The notes under the pieces are model-generated. The model did not search any database. It was not told the DNA's origin and was given only the letters and a program-made list of their open reading frames with translations. From contig JAJYHS010000243.1 in assembly GCA_021784635.1 (NCBI GenBank), forward strand, positions 1 to 11,183: 11,183 nt of DNA, in the 5' to 3' direction. This document shows, in pieces, positions 1 to 7,760 of this stretch. Each line of letters begins with the position of its first letter. Position 1 is the stretch's first letter. Source of the DNA: a bacterium. Its GTDB lineage: Bacteria; Bdellovibrionota; Bdellovibrionia; Bdellovibrionales; UBA1609. The translations under genes and the position numbers were made by a program.

Positions 1-321
<321 letters not shown>

Positions 322-325
322 AAAC

Positions 326-562
326 ATGGCTGACCAGAGCCCGGTAACAGTTCAATTTTTCTACAACGAACTCAAAAAGAAGGTGAGCGACTCGAACGCA
401 AAACTCCTTCTTCATTCTGCTGTCGTGCGTAGTGGAATTTCTTGCGCAGCCGATGCGCCTCTTCAAAAAGAAGACGCCCAAGCGCTTTGCATGGAACTGA
501 TACGAAGCGGTGGCCCTGGTTTTCAAGTGGGCCGTGCGGTTTATAATTCTTGGGTACGGTAG
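326..562 (+). CDS. Small conserved-looking protein of unknown function, 78 aa
   Basis: I do not recognise this family. The ORF encodes 78 residues, soluble by appearance, with no signal peptide and no membrane segment. The N-terminal half (about 9-33) looks helical and charged (FYNELKKKVSDSNAKLLLHS). The C-terminal half contains LQKEDAQALCMELIRSGGP followed by FQVGRAVY, which resembles a short helix-turn-helix-like or helical-hairpin fold, although no catalytic motif can be named. The start is supported by a strong GGAGG, and the gene lies 4 bp after ribH and 35 bp before ntrY. nusB often follows ribH in bacteria, but this protein is too short for NusB and does not show its pattern. Its place ahead of a sensor kinase could mean a regulatory or accessory role, which is inference only. 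Confidence 0.7.
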   Translation: MADQSPVTVQFFYNELKKKVSDSNAKLLLHSAVVRSGISCAADAPLQKEDAQALCMELIRSGGPGFQVGRAVYNSWVR

Positions 563-579
563 TGCTGAAGAAAAACACA

Positions 580-597
580 ATGCGGACGGGGTACTGA
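580..597 (+). other. Five-codon mini-ORF abutting the ntrY start codon
   Basis: ATG at 580 opens a frame of five sense codons (MRTGY) that ends in TGA at 595-597. The GTG start of the kinase follows immediately at 598, in the same frame. It could act as a leader for termination-reinitiation, or it may be chance, since only a weak purine-rich stretch (gaagaaaaa) precedes it. The same geometry would arise if the true kinase start were ATG 580 and the TGA were a mutation or sequencing error. Confidence 0.3.
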
Positions 598-2859
598 GTG
601 CCTCGGCCCGTACTCGACTCTACGGAAAGAAAGAAAAGACGCCGCGAGCTTATTGCGATCGCGGCGCTCGGTGTTTTATTTCTTGTGTTGACCTGGGTCA
701 TGTTTCACCTGTTCGGCATTGCCGAACAGCTTCCGTTCGAATTTTCGATTTTCTTTTTTGGCCTGGTTAACTTCAATATTATTTTATTTCTTCTTCTCGC
801 GTTTTTGATTTTTCGAAATATCGTCAAAGAGTTTTCTGAACGTGAAAACGGCCCTATTGGCCGCAGTTTAAAAAGTAAACTGATTGCGGCTTTTGTCGGA
901 TTCAGTTTTGTACCAACCACGCTGATGTTTTTGGTGTCGGTGTTTTATATAAACAACAGTTTTGAGCGGTGGTTTAATCAAAAAATTTCAGGGATTTTAG
1001 AAAGCTCCATTGAGGTCACGGATTCGTACTACCTGGCGGCAAAACGGAAGAACTATCACTTTGCGACGGAAATCGCCAGCATGTTTCGGGATGATCAGCC
1101 AAAGCAAAAACTCCTTAACCGGTTGCGCTCGGAATATAGCCTCGACGCTGTTGAATATTACCCCAGTCTATTCGGACATAGAATTTCGAGTTTCGCCCAT
1201 GCCGAAGGTGTGCCGAATTTGCCGGCGGTAAGTCTTCAGCTCTTAAAAAAGGGAATTTTAGATCACGACAATTCGAGCATTATTTTTCACTACGCGGAAG
1301 GCGATCTTATACGCGTCATCGTGCCCGTCATGCACGGGCCGTATAAGGGCGCCGTTGTAGTGAGTTCGTATATTCCGATGTCGCTCGTGTCGCACATGGA
1401 TGACATTGCTTCGGCCCTAGCTAATTTTCGCGATCATGGTGCGCTGGCCTACCCAATAAAATCTATTTATCTTATTATCTTGGTTTTGATGACGCTCGTC
1501 ATTCTTTTGGGGGCCACGTGGTTCGGCTTCTATCTGGCACGTCAGATAAGTGTACCGCTTGAGAAATTGGCGAAGGCGACACAAAAAGTGGTCAAAGGCA
1601 ATTATGAAAAAGTCGAAATCGTCTCGGGTGCACCGGAGATCAACAGGTTGATTACAAACTTCAATACAATGACCCAATTTTTGGGCCGGTCTGAGCGTGA
1701 AATCCAAGAAGCCAACGAAAATTTACGTAAAACGTTGAGCCAACTCCATGAGCATAGCAGGTACATTGAAATTGTTCTCAGTCACGTCACTACCGGAGTG
1801 ATTTCCGTAGATCGAGATGGTCGAGTGACCATGGTTAATCGTCATGCGGCCCGTCTTCTCGGTCTTGGATCTGAAGAACACATCGGGCGGCCCGTGAGTG
1901 AAGTTTTGAGCCCGCAGTATAAAAAATTGTTCGAAGATCTTCTCGGTATGTTCCAGTTCAACAAAGGGGCGCAGACTCTACAAAAAGAAGTTCAAGTTAC
2001 TGTTGGCGGGCGGCCTCTTCTTCTCGCTATGACAATATCGGTTTTAAGTGATGAGTCGGGCAACGAAGTTGGTAAAATTTTGGTGTTTGACGATTTAAGT
2101 CCCGTTTTGGCCGCGCAGCGTGCCGCCGCGTGGACTGAGGTTGCCCGTCGAATTGCTCATGAAATTAAAAATCCGTTAACGCCGATAAGTCTTGCGGCAC
2201 AACGCCTGCAACGAAAATTTGGCAACGATATTTCAGATCCCGCATTTCTCAGCTCGACACAAATGATTGTCGATCAGGTCGACGGCCTGAAAACTCTGGT
2301 GAACGAGTTCAGTCAGTTTGCGCGGATGCCGAAATCGCGACCCGTTATCGGGAATTTCAATCAAACCATTGCCGATGCGCTTCAGCTGTTTCATCAGGGC
2401 GAAAAGAATTTTCATTTGCATTTTGATGCCGACCCCCGGTTGCCGGCGTTTTTGTTCGATCCCGATCAGATTCAGCGCGTCCTAACTAATTTGGTTGATA
2501 ATGCAGTTGCAAGCCTTAAGGATATTCCCGATGGTGAGATTGTCGTGCAAACCCAATTTGATCCGCTGTCTAAAATTGTCCGGCTCACCGTGGCAGATAA
2601 TGGCGTTGGTATACCGCCTTATATCAAGGGGCGAATTTTCGAACCTTATATTACGACGAAGCGCCATGGCACGGGTCTCGGTTTGGCTATTGTGAAGCGA
2701 ACCGTCGAAGATCATAACGGATATGTGCGGGTCTTAGATCAACAACCGCGTGGCACGCGTTTTGTGATTGAGTTACCCGTGGTTCTATCGAATACTTTGA
2801 CAGAAAACGCATCCGTGCATGTTGTTGAAGCGACACCGCCGCCAGAAGATAAAGCGTGA
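598..2859 (+). CDS. ntrY: NtrY-like membrane sensor histidine kinase
   Basis: This is a 753-residue inner-membrane sensor kinase that should phosphorylate the response regulator encoded next. The order is: TM1 about 18-40, TM2 about 50-72, TM3 about 95-118, an extracytoplasmic domain of roughly 165 residues, TM4 about 287-311, HAMP about 313-366, PAS about 386-495, a dimerisation/phosphoacceptor helix and a GHKL ATPase domain. The phosphorylated histidine is H521 in RRIAHEIKNPLTPI. ATP-site boxes are N631/N635 (NLVDNA), D667-G671 (DNGVG) and G691-G695 (GTGLG). The paired N-terminal membrane helices ahead of the sensor domain are typical of NtrY. The start is GTG: an in-frame TGA lies directly before it, and the next methionines fall inside TM1. 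In characterised species NtrY/NtrX respond to nitrogen, redox or envelope cues; the signal here is unknown. The gene symbol rests on architecture and pairing. Confidence 0.9.
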   Translation: MPRPVLDSTERKKRRRELIAIAALGVLFLVLTWVMFHLFGIAEQLPFEFSIFFFGLVNFNIILFLLLAFLIFRNIVKEFSERENGPIGRSLKSKLIAAFVGFSFVPTTLMFLVSVFYINNSFERWFNQKISGILESSIEVTDSYYLAAKRKNYHFATEIASMFRDDQPKQKLLNRLRSEYSLDAVEYYPSLFGHRISSFAHAEGVPNLPAVSLQLLKKGILDHDNSSIIFHYAEGDLIRVIVPVMHGPYKGAVVVSSYIPMSLVSHMDDIASALANFRDHGALAYPIKSIYLIILVLMTLVILLGATWFGFYLARQISVPLEKLAKATQKVVKGNYEKVEIVSGAPEINRLITNFNTMTQFLGRSEREIQEANENLRKTLSQLHEHSRYIEIVLSHVTTGVISVDRDGRVTMVNRHAARLLGLGSEEHIGRPVSEVLSPQYKKLFEDLLGMFQFNKGAQTLQKEVQVTVGGRPLLLAMTISVLSDESGNEVGKILVFDDLSPVLAAQRAAAWTEVARRIAHEIKNPLTPISLAAQRLQRKFGNDISDPAFLSSTQMIVDQVDGLKTLVNEFSQFARMPKSRPVIGNFNQTIADALQLFHQGEKNFHLHFDADPRLPAFLFDPDQIQRVLTNLVDNAVASLKDIPDGEIVVQTQFDPLSKIVRLTVADNGVGIPPYIKGRIFEPYITTKRHGTGLGLAIVKRTVEDHNGYVRVLDQQPRGTRFVIELPVVLSNTLTENASVHVVEATPPPEDKA

Positions 2860-2872
2860 TATGAGGGGAACT

Positions 2873-4225
2873 ATGAAATCAAAAACGCAAATACTTATTA
2901 TCGACGATGAAGCTCCCATCCGCGATGTTCTTTCCGCGTCACTTCACGACGAAGGGTATCAAGTGGCAACGGCGCCCGACGGTGTCGCCGGAATTAACGC
3001 AATTAACGAACTCAGCCCAGGCATTGTGTTACTCGATATCTGGATGCCCGGTGAAATCGATGGACTTGAAGTTTTGCGACGTGCGAAACAAGCCAACCCG
3101 GGCGTGCAATTCATTATGATGTCAGGACATGGCACGATTGAAACCGCCGTGAAAGCGACAAAGTTAGGGGCGTGGGATTTTGTCGAAAAGCCCCTTTCGA
3201 TCGACAAGATCTCAATTCTTATTTCAAATATTTTGTCATTTCAGTCCGAGCGTGACGAGAAAATTGCCTTGTTGAACAAATTGAGAAAAAACATAGCGCT
3301 CGTCGGTGACAGCTCGGCCATGAAAGATCTCAAGCAATTGATTGCGCGTGTAGCGCCCAGTCAATCATGGGTTTTGATCACTGGCGAAAATGGCACAGGC
3401 AAAGAACTCGTGGCACAAAATATCCACTATTTAAGTTCACGTGCAAGCCGGCCTTTTGTTGCGGTTAACTGTGCAGCCATTCCATCCGAACTAGTTGAGA
3501 GTGAATTGTTCGGTTATGAAAAAGGCGCATTTACCGGGGCTGATAAGCCCAAAAAAGGCAAATTTGATTACGCAAACGGGGGCACGATTTTTCTAGATGA
3601 AATCGGCGATATGAGTCTGGAGGCGCAGGCAAAAATCTTGAGAATTTTGCAAGAGAAAAAGCTTCAGCGTGTAGGCGGAACTGAAACGATCGATATTGAT
3701 GTTCGCGTGGTCGCCGCCACAAATAAAGATCTTGAGGAGCAAATCAAAAAAGGCGCATTTCGCGAAGATTTATTTCATCGCTTGAACGTCGTACCTATTC
3801 GAGTACCCAGTCTGCGCGAGCGCATCGATGATGTACCAGCTCTCGTGATCCATTTTGGTGAACAATTCGCGCGCGAAAGCGGTTACACGAAAAAAACATT
3901 TACGGACCAAGCCTGGGAGCGCATGCGGGCCTACAGCTGGTCGGGTAACGTGCGTGAGCTTCGTAATTTTGTGGAGCGGCTTTATATTTTGACTTCTGGC
4001 GATTTAATCGACGTACATGATCTTAAAGTTGCGGGGCTAACAGACATATCGGTCGGCGGATCAACGGAATCTTCATTTCGACGCGCGCGAGCCGATTTTG
4101 AAAAAGAATTTTTGTTGCAAAAAATTTCAGAAAACGGCGGTAACATCAGTAAAACCGCTGAGGCCATTGGTCTTGAGCGCAGCTATCTTCATCGAAAAAT
4201 TAAATCCTACGGTATTGAAGTTTAA
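2873..4225 (+). CDS. ntrX: NtrX-like sigma54-dependent response regulator
   Basis: This is a 450-residue cytoplasmic transcription activator, the likely partner of the kinase 13 bp upstream. The receiver domain (about 5-120) has the acidic pair D11/D12, phosphoacceptor D55, S84 and K106, and the stretch GHGTIETAVKATKLGAWDF is characteristic of NtrX. The AAA+ domain (about 147-380) has Walker A GENGTGK at 171-177, an intact GAFTGA loop at 218-223, which contacts sigma54, and Walker B around D242/E243. A Fis-type helix-turn-helix closes the protein (about 420-450, NISKTAEAIGLERSYLHRKI). The start at ATG 2873 is preferred because GAGGGGA lies 3 nt before it; in-frame ATGs at 2819 and 2861 lie upstream and the first would overlap ntrY. 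With GAFTGA intact it should activate sigma54 promoters, unlike some alphaproteobacterial NtrX proteins. Target genes cannot be read from the window. Confidence 0.92.
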   Translation: MKSKTQILIIDDEAPIRDVLSASLHDEGYQVATAPDGVAGINAINELSPGIVLLDIWMPGEIDGLEVLRRAKQANPGVQFIMMSGHGTIETAVKATKLGAWDFVEKPLSIDKISILISNILSFQSERDEKIALLNKLRKNIALVGDSSAMKDLKQLIARVAPSQSWVLITGENGTGKELVAQNIHYLSSRASRPFVAVNCAAIPSELVESELFGYEKGAFTGADKPKKGKFDYANGGTIFLDEIGDMSLEAQAKILRILQEKKLQRVGGTETIDIDVRVVAATNKDLEEQIKKGAFREDLFHRLNVVPIRVPSLRERIDDVPALVIHFGEQFARESGYTKKTFTDQAWERMRAYSWSGNVRELRNFVERLYILTSGDLIDVHDLKVAGLTDISVGGSTESSFRRARADFEKEFLLQKISENGGNISKTAEAIGLERSYLHRKIKSYGIEV

Positions 4226-4252
4226 ATCGCATACGACACCGGAGTTTTATTC

Positions 4253-5986
4253 ATGCGTTGGAGCAAAAGTCATTTACATACAATAAAGGAAATTCCCGCC
4301 GATGCTGAAATAGCGAGTCATCAGCTCATGATTCGCGCCGGCTATATTAAGAAAGTGGCGCAAGGGATATTCACCTATGGCCCGCTCGCGCTTCGTGCAA
4401 TTCGTAAATTTGAAAATATCGTACGCCATGAATTAAACAGCCGGGGCGCCGTCGAAGTTCTAATGCCTATGGTTCAACCGCGTGAGCTTTGGGATGAAAG
4501 CGGCCGATGGAATGCCATGGGTAAGTCACTCCTCAAGTTTAAAAATCGACTCGAACAAGATTTTTGCCTCGGCGCGACTCACGAAGAAGTCGTAACTGAC
4601 TATATTCGTCGCGACGTGAAAAGTTACCGCGATTTGCCGGTCAATCTTTACCAAATTCAGACAAAATACCGCGATGAAATTCGACCGCGCTTCGGGCTAT
4701 TGCGTGGTCGCGAATTTATTATGAAAGACGCGTACAGTTTTGACAGCGATGTTGCGGGTGCCCACCGTAGTTACCGACTGATGTTCGAAGCCTACACGGC
4801 GATTTTTAAAAGTTTGGGAGTTCATTTTGTCTCGGTGCGCGCGGACACGGGTAGCATCGGCGGTACAATGTCTGAAGAATTTCATATTTTGGCCGACAGT
4901 GGTGAAGATGCCCTTTTGGCCGCTGAAGACGGCAGTTTTGCGGCAAACGTCGAAGTGTGCCCGGCGTTGGATGTTGAGCCACCAGTGACCAATACGGCTC
5001 AATTGAAAGAGGTTGAAAAATTCGCAACCCCCGGGCTTAAGACCATCGATGACCTATCAAAGGCGACGGGCGTACCCAAGCACGAACTTGTCAAAACTCT
5101 ATTCTATTCTACAGCTGAAGAAGGGAGCAAGGACGTCAAACCTGTTTGCGTATTGGTGCGTGGTTCCGATGAAGTAAATCCAATTAAACTAAAAATTTTG
5201 TTAGGCCTAAATGAGCCGCCGCTGTTACTAACCGAAAAAGAAGTTCGAGAAGTGAGTGGCGCATCACCTGGTAGTTGCGGTCCTGTGGGCCTTAAAATTC
5301 CTATATATATGGATAACGGCGTGTTTAATTTGAAAAATTATATTGTCGGGGCAAACGAAGACGGATTTCATTTAAAAAATGTGAATCATAATAGAGACTA
5401 CACTCCAACTGAAGTTGCGGATCTTCGTGTGGCGCGTGAAGGGGACAAAAACCCCGGGGGTAAGGGAGTACTCAAATCGTATCGTGGCATCGAAGTGGGA
5501 CATATTTTTTATTTAGGTACAAAATATTCAAAGTCTATGCATGCGACGTACCTTAACGAAAAAGGTGAGCCGAAAGACATCGAAATGGGTTGCTACGGGA
5601 TTGGAATTTCGCGGACGATTCAAGCGGTGATCGAACAACTTCACGACAAAGACGGTATCATTTGGCCGACGGCCATTGCGCCATTCCATGTGCATATTTG
5701 CGTTCTTGATCCAAGCGACACGAATGTCACTGCAGTCGCCGACAAACTCTACAACGAACTGCAAAGCCAAGGTATAGAGGTGTTACTCGACGATCGAAAC
5801 GAACGGCCGGGAGTGAAATTTAAAGACGCGGATTTACTGGGAGTGCCTTATCGATTAAATGTCGGAAGTCGTGGTTTGCAAACAAACGAAATCGAAATTA
5901 TCGAGCGACAATCCAAAAAAATGGAGAAAATCAAAGTCGACGGGGTTACGGCTAAATTGCGCGACCTTTTGTTTTCGCACGCTTAA
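4253..5986 (+). CDS. proS: Prolyl-tRNA synthetase, bacterial type with editing domain
   Basis: This class II aminoacyl-tRNA synthetase charges tRNA-Pro with proline in the cytoplasm. At 577 residues it has the length of the bacterial form. The N-terminal catalytic core has SDAEI-like and RAGYIKKVAQGI segments typical of the family, motif 2 RDEIRPRFG at 140-148 and motif 3 GCYGIGISRT at 446-455. An insertion of about residues 230-390 is the YbaK-like editing domain that clears Ala-tRNA-Pro; its expected lysine is K281 (VKTLFYS), and GSCGPVGL follows. Residues about 475-577 are the anticodon-binding domain (LLDDRNERPGVKFKDADLLG). ATG 4253 is preceded by GGAG at 8 nt spacing and lies 27 bp after ntrX, so it is probably cotranscribed with the two-component pair, although that linkage has no obvious functional reason. 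Confidence 0.97.
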   Translation: MRWSKSHLHTIKEIPADAEIASHQLMIRAGYIKKVAQGIFTYGPLALRAIRKFENIVRHELNSRGAVEVLMPMVQPRELWDESGRWNAMGKSLLKFKNRLEQDFCLGATHEEVVTDYIRRDVKSYRDLPVNLYQIQTKYRDEIRPRFGLLRGREFIMKDAYSFDSDVAGAHRSYRLMFEAYTAIFKSLGVHFVSVRADTGSIGGTMSEEFHILADSGEDALLAAEDGSFAANVEVCPALDVEPPVTNTAQLKEVEKFATPGLKTIDDLSKATGVPKHELVKTLFYSTAEEGSKDVKPVCVLVRGSDEVNPIKLKILLGLNEPPLLLTEKEVREVSGASPGSCGPVGLKIPIYMDNGVFNLKNYIVGANEDGFHLKNVNHNRDYTPTEVADLRVAREGDKNPGGKGVLKSYRGIEVGHIFYLGTKYSKSMHATYLNEKGEPKDIEMGCYGIGISRTIQAVIEQLHDKDGIIWPTAIAPFHVHICVLDPSDTNVTAVADKLYNELQSQGIEVLLDDRNERPGVKFKDADLLGVPYRLNVGSRGLQTNEIEIIERQSKKMEKIKVDGVTAKLRDLLFSHA

Positions 5987-6024
5987 TTTTTGCATTTCCC
6001 AAATTTTGTGACAGAATTATTTAA

Positions 6025-6552
6025 GTGGAAGAAATCACGGTCGAATCGGTCAACACGCTTTTGCAGGGTTATTTCGTCAGACTTTCGCCCTTGTTACACA
6101 AAAAATTTAAGGGTCAATTGCCACACGTGCAAGTTCTATTAAATTCGCGTATGCGATCGGTTTTGGGACGCGCGTTCATTGAAGAGAGCCGGATTGAGTT
6201 AAACGAGCGTTTATTGAAAAAATATCCGGAGGAATTGGCTCCTACCTTGGCCCATGAATTGGCGCATGTCATTGCACCGATTCTTTACGGGCGTAACGGC
6301 TATTTTCATCGTCTCGGATGGAAGCGAATCATGGAAGAGCTCGGTTTTGAACCAACGCGAACCCATTCGCTTGATGTAGCAGAGTTTAAAAGGCCACAGC
6401 GGATTTTGGGATGGGCAACTTGCGGTTGTGTCGGGCGTAGACATCCAATTCGCGCGCGGGTCTACAACAACATGAAACATCGCCGGCGTTATGCTTGTTT
6501 GAAATGCAAACAAGACTTGAAACTCTGTTTAAATGTCGCAGACATCAGTTGA
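6025..6552 (+). CDS. SprT-like zinc metalloprotease-family protein
   Basis: This 175-residue protein belongs to the SprT/Spartan-like family of small zinc metalloproteins. Eukaryotic Spartan cleaves DNA-protein crosslinks, while the role of bacterial SprT is poorly defined. The zinc site HELAH has H77, E78 and H81. A third ligand is likely to lie in the YFHRLGWKRIMEELG segment (H95), which aligns with the HGKEWKWMME region of E. coli SprT, and RTH follows as in that protein. A C-terminal zinc ribbon is formed by C133/C135 and C158/C161 (CLKC). There is no signal peptide, so it should be cytoplasmic. The start is GTG 6025, the earliest possible because TAA at 6022-6024 is in frame. No clear Shine-Dalgarno is seen, so translation may be weak or coupled to proS, which ends 38 bp upstream. 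The gene converges on, and overlaps by 8 bp, the end of the following minus-strand gene. Confidence 0.85.
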   Translation: MEEITVESVNTLLQGYFVRLSPLLHKKFKGQLPHVQVLLNSRMRSVLGRAFIEESRIELNERLLKKYPEELAPTLAHELAHVIAPILYGRNGYFHRLGWKRIMEELGFEPTRTHSLDVAEFKRPQRILGWATCGCVGRRHPIRARVYNNMKHRRRYACLKCKQDLKLCLNVADIS

Positions 6553-7024
6553 TGCGATTGAGTAAACAGGTGAAGGACTGATCGCTCGCGCCGTGCACGT
6601 CACTGAGATAGAGAGAATTGCCGGCGATTTTAGCCGAGAATGTGTCCTTTATAATAAACGATCCATCCGTGCTATCTCCCATGAAATAGCGAAACAGATT
6701 ACCATTTTGAACGTAAGTTCCTTTGGTCAAAATGAAGCCTCCGCCGGGAGGCGATGATAAATGGCGGCCGACGGTGTAGAGTTCCAAAACGGGCTGCGGT
6801 CCCATCAATTGAATTACAAATTGTGTTTGATCTGCTTTTACTTGTACCTTGAGCGAATCAAGCGATTGCGGTGGCTGTTTGAAGTCTTGGCTGTAAAACT
6901 GCCCTTTGCAAAGCATAATCCGATACGTTCCCGTAAAGCTGTTTGCAAATGCCGGTGCAGAGAAGAATATTGCTGTGATTAGTGCCAGTACAATTCGATT
7001 GATTTTCAAGGGATTATCCCCCAT
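6545..7024 (-). CDS. Small secreted protein of unknown function
   Basis: The function is not recognised. The 159-residue product begins with a clear Sec signal peptide: a short basic start (LKINR), a hydrophobic core (IVLALITAIFF) and the cleavage site AFA before N28. The mature part, about 132 residues, is rich in alternating beta-like stretches (FVIQLMG, VLELYTVG, GSFIIKDTFSAKIAGNSLYLSDV). It has two cysteines, C39 and C153, near its ends, which could form a disulfide in the periplasm. No lipobox is present. The start is uncertain: ATG at 7024 lacks a good ribosome site, whereas TTG at 7009 is preceded by GGGGGA and gives a cleaner signal peptide beginning MKINR. The gene is alone on its strand, convergent with the SprT-like gene and divergent from pyrF. 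It resembles the compact secreted barrel-like proteins common in Bdellovibrio relatives, but this is only an impression. Confidence 0.75.
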   Translation of the reverse strand: MGDNPLKINRIVLALITAIFFSAPAFANSFTGTYRIMLCKGQFYSQDFKQPPQSLDSLKVQVKADQTQFVIQLMGPQPVLELYTVGRHLSSPPGGGFILTKGTYVQNGNLFRYFMGDSTDGSFIIKDTFSAKIAGNSLYLSDVHGASDQSFTCLLNRIN

Positions 7025-7046
7025 TTATTGAGCAACGGTGTATACG

Positions 7047-7760
7047 ATGGCGAATAATTCGACAAGCGGTAAACTGAAATTTCCATTATTTGTCGCTCTT
7101 GACGTCGACGATATGGATTCGGCTGCCAAAATTGCCAGCAGCACGGCTGAATTTGTTGGCGGGTTTAAATTGGGCCCACGTCTTATTCTTCGATACGGGG
7201 CTAATTTAGTCCGTGAAATTTCGCAACTTGCGCCGGTTTTTGTGGATTGCAAGTTTTACGACATTCCTTCAACTGTATTAAGTTCGATTGAAGCAGCGTT
7301 TGAATCTGGGGCTTCATTTGTGACTGTTCATGCGAGTAATGGATCAGAATGTTTGCGCAAGGTCGCCGCACTCGAACAACAGTTGGCAAAAGGGCGGCCG
7401 TTTCAAGTTTTGGCGGTTACAGTTCTCACCAGTTTCGGGGATAAAAACCTACCGACCAATTGGCGACCAGCGCCAGCTGTTGAACACGTTAATATTCTCG
7501 CACAAGTCGCAATAGATTCGGGTTTAACGGGAATTGTTTGTTCTCCGCACGAAGTTACTCAATTGCGACGAACGTACCCCAGCGCATTTCTCGTTACTCC
7601 GGGTATCCGGGTAAAACTGGCCCAAATAGTAAGAGATGACCAGTCTCGTACAATGTCACCGAAAGAAGCTCTTGCCGCAGGCGCTGATGCGCTTGTTATT
7701 GGCCGCCCGATAACGGCTGCAGTTGATCCTCGTGCTGCCGTGAAAGAGATTTGGCAATGA
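7047..7760 (+). CDS. pyrF: Orotidine 5'-phosphate decarboxylase
   Basis: This enzyme catalyses the last step of de novo UMP synthesis, decarboxylating orotidine 5'-phosphate in the cytoplasm. The TIM-barrel family pattern is clear: an ALDVDD strand near the N-terminus, FKLGPRLILRYG, then the catalytic signature DCKFYDIPSTV holding the Asp-Lys-...-Asp charge network, TVHASNG, and the phosphate-binding end TPGIR plus DDQSRTMSPKEALAAGADALVIGRPIT. The length of 237 residues is normal for the short bacterial type. ATG 7047 is chosen; GTG 7038 in the same frame is a possible alternative, and neither has a strong ribosome site. Only 22 bp separate it from the divergent secreted-protein gene. The stop overlaps the start of the methyltransferase gene in ATGA (7757-7760), so the two are probably coupled. 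Confidence 0.95.
   Translation: MANNSTSGKLKFPLFVALDVDDMDSAAKIASSTAEFVGGFKLGPRLILRYGANLVREISQLAPVFVDCKFYDIPSTVLSSIEAAFESGASFVTVHASNGSECLRKVAALEQQLAKGRPFQVLAVTVLTSFGDKNLPTNWRPAPAVEHVNILAQVAIDSGLTGIVCSPHEVTQLRRTYPSAFLVTPGIRVKLAQIVRDDQSRTMSPKEALAAGADALVIGRPITAAVDPRAAVKEIWQ

Noticed and set aside
2751..2766. Sigma54-like sequence TGGCAC-N5-TTGTG about 107 bp upstream of ntrX
   Set aside because: The -12 element has GT instead of the required GC, and it lies inside conserved ntrY coding sequence, so chance is more likely.
7039..7065. Possible minus-strand promoter TTGTCG-N15-TATACA for the secreted-protein gene
   Set aside because: The spacer is two bases short and the -35 is poor. It is too weak to list as a feature, although some promoter must exist nearby.
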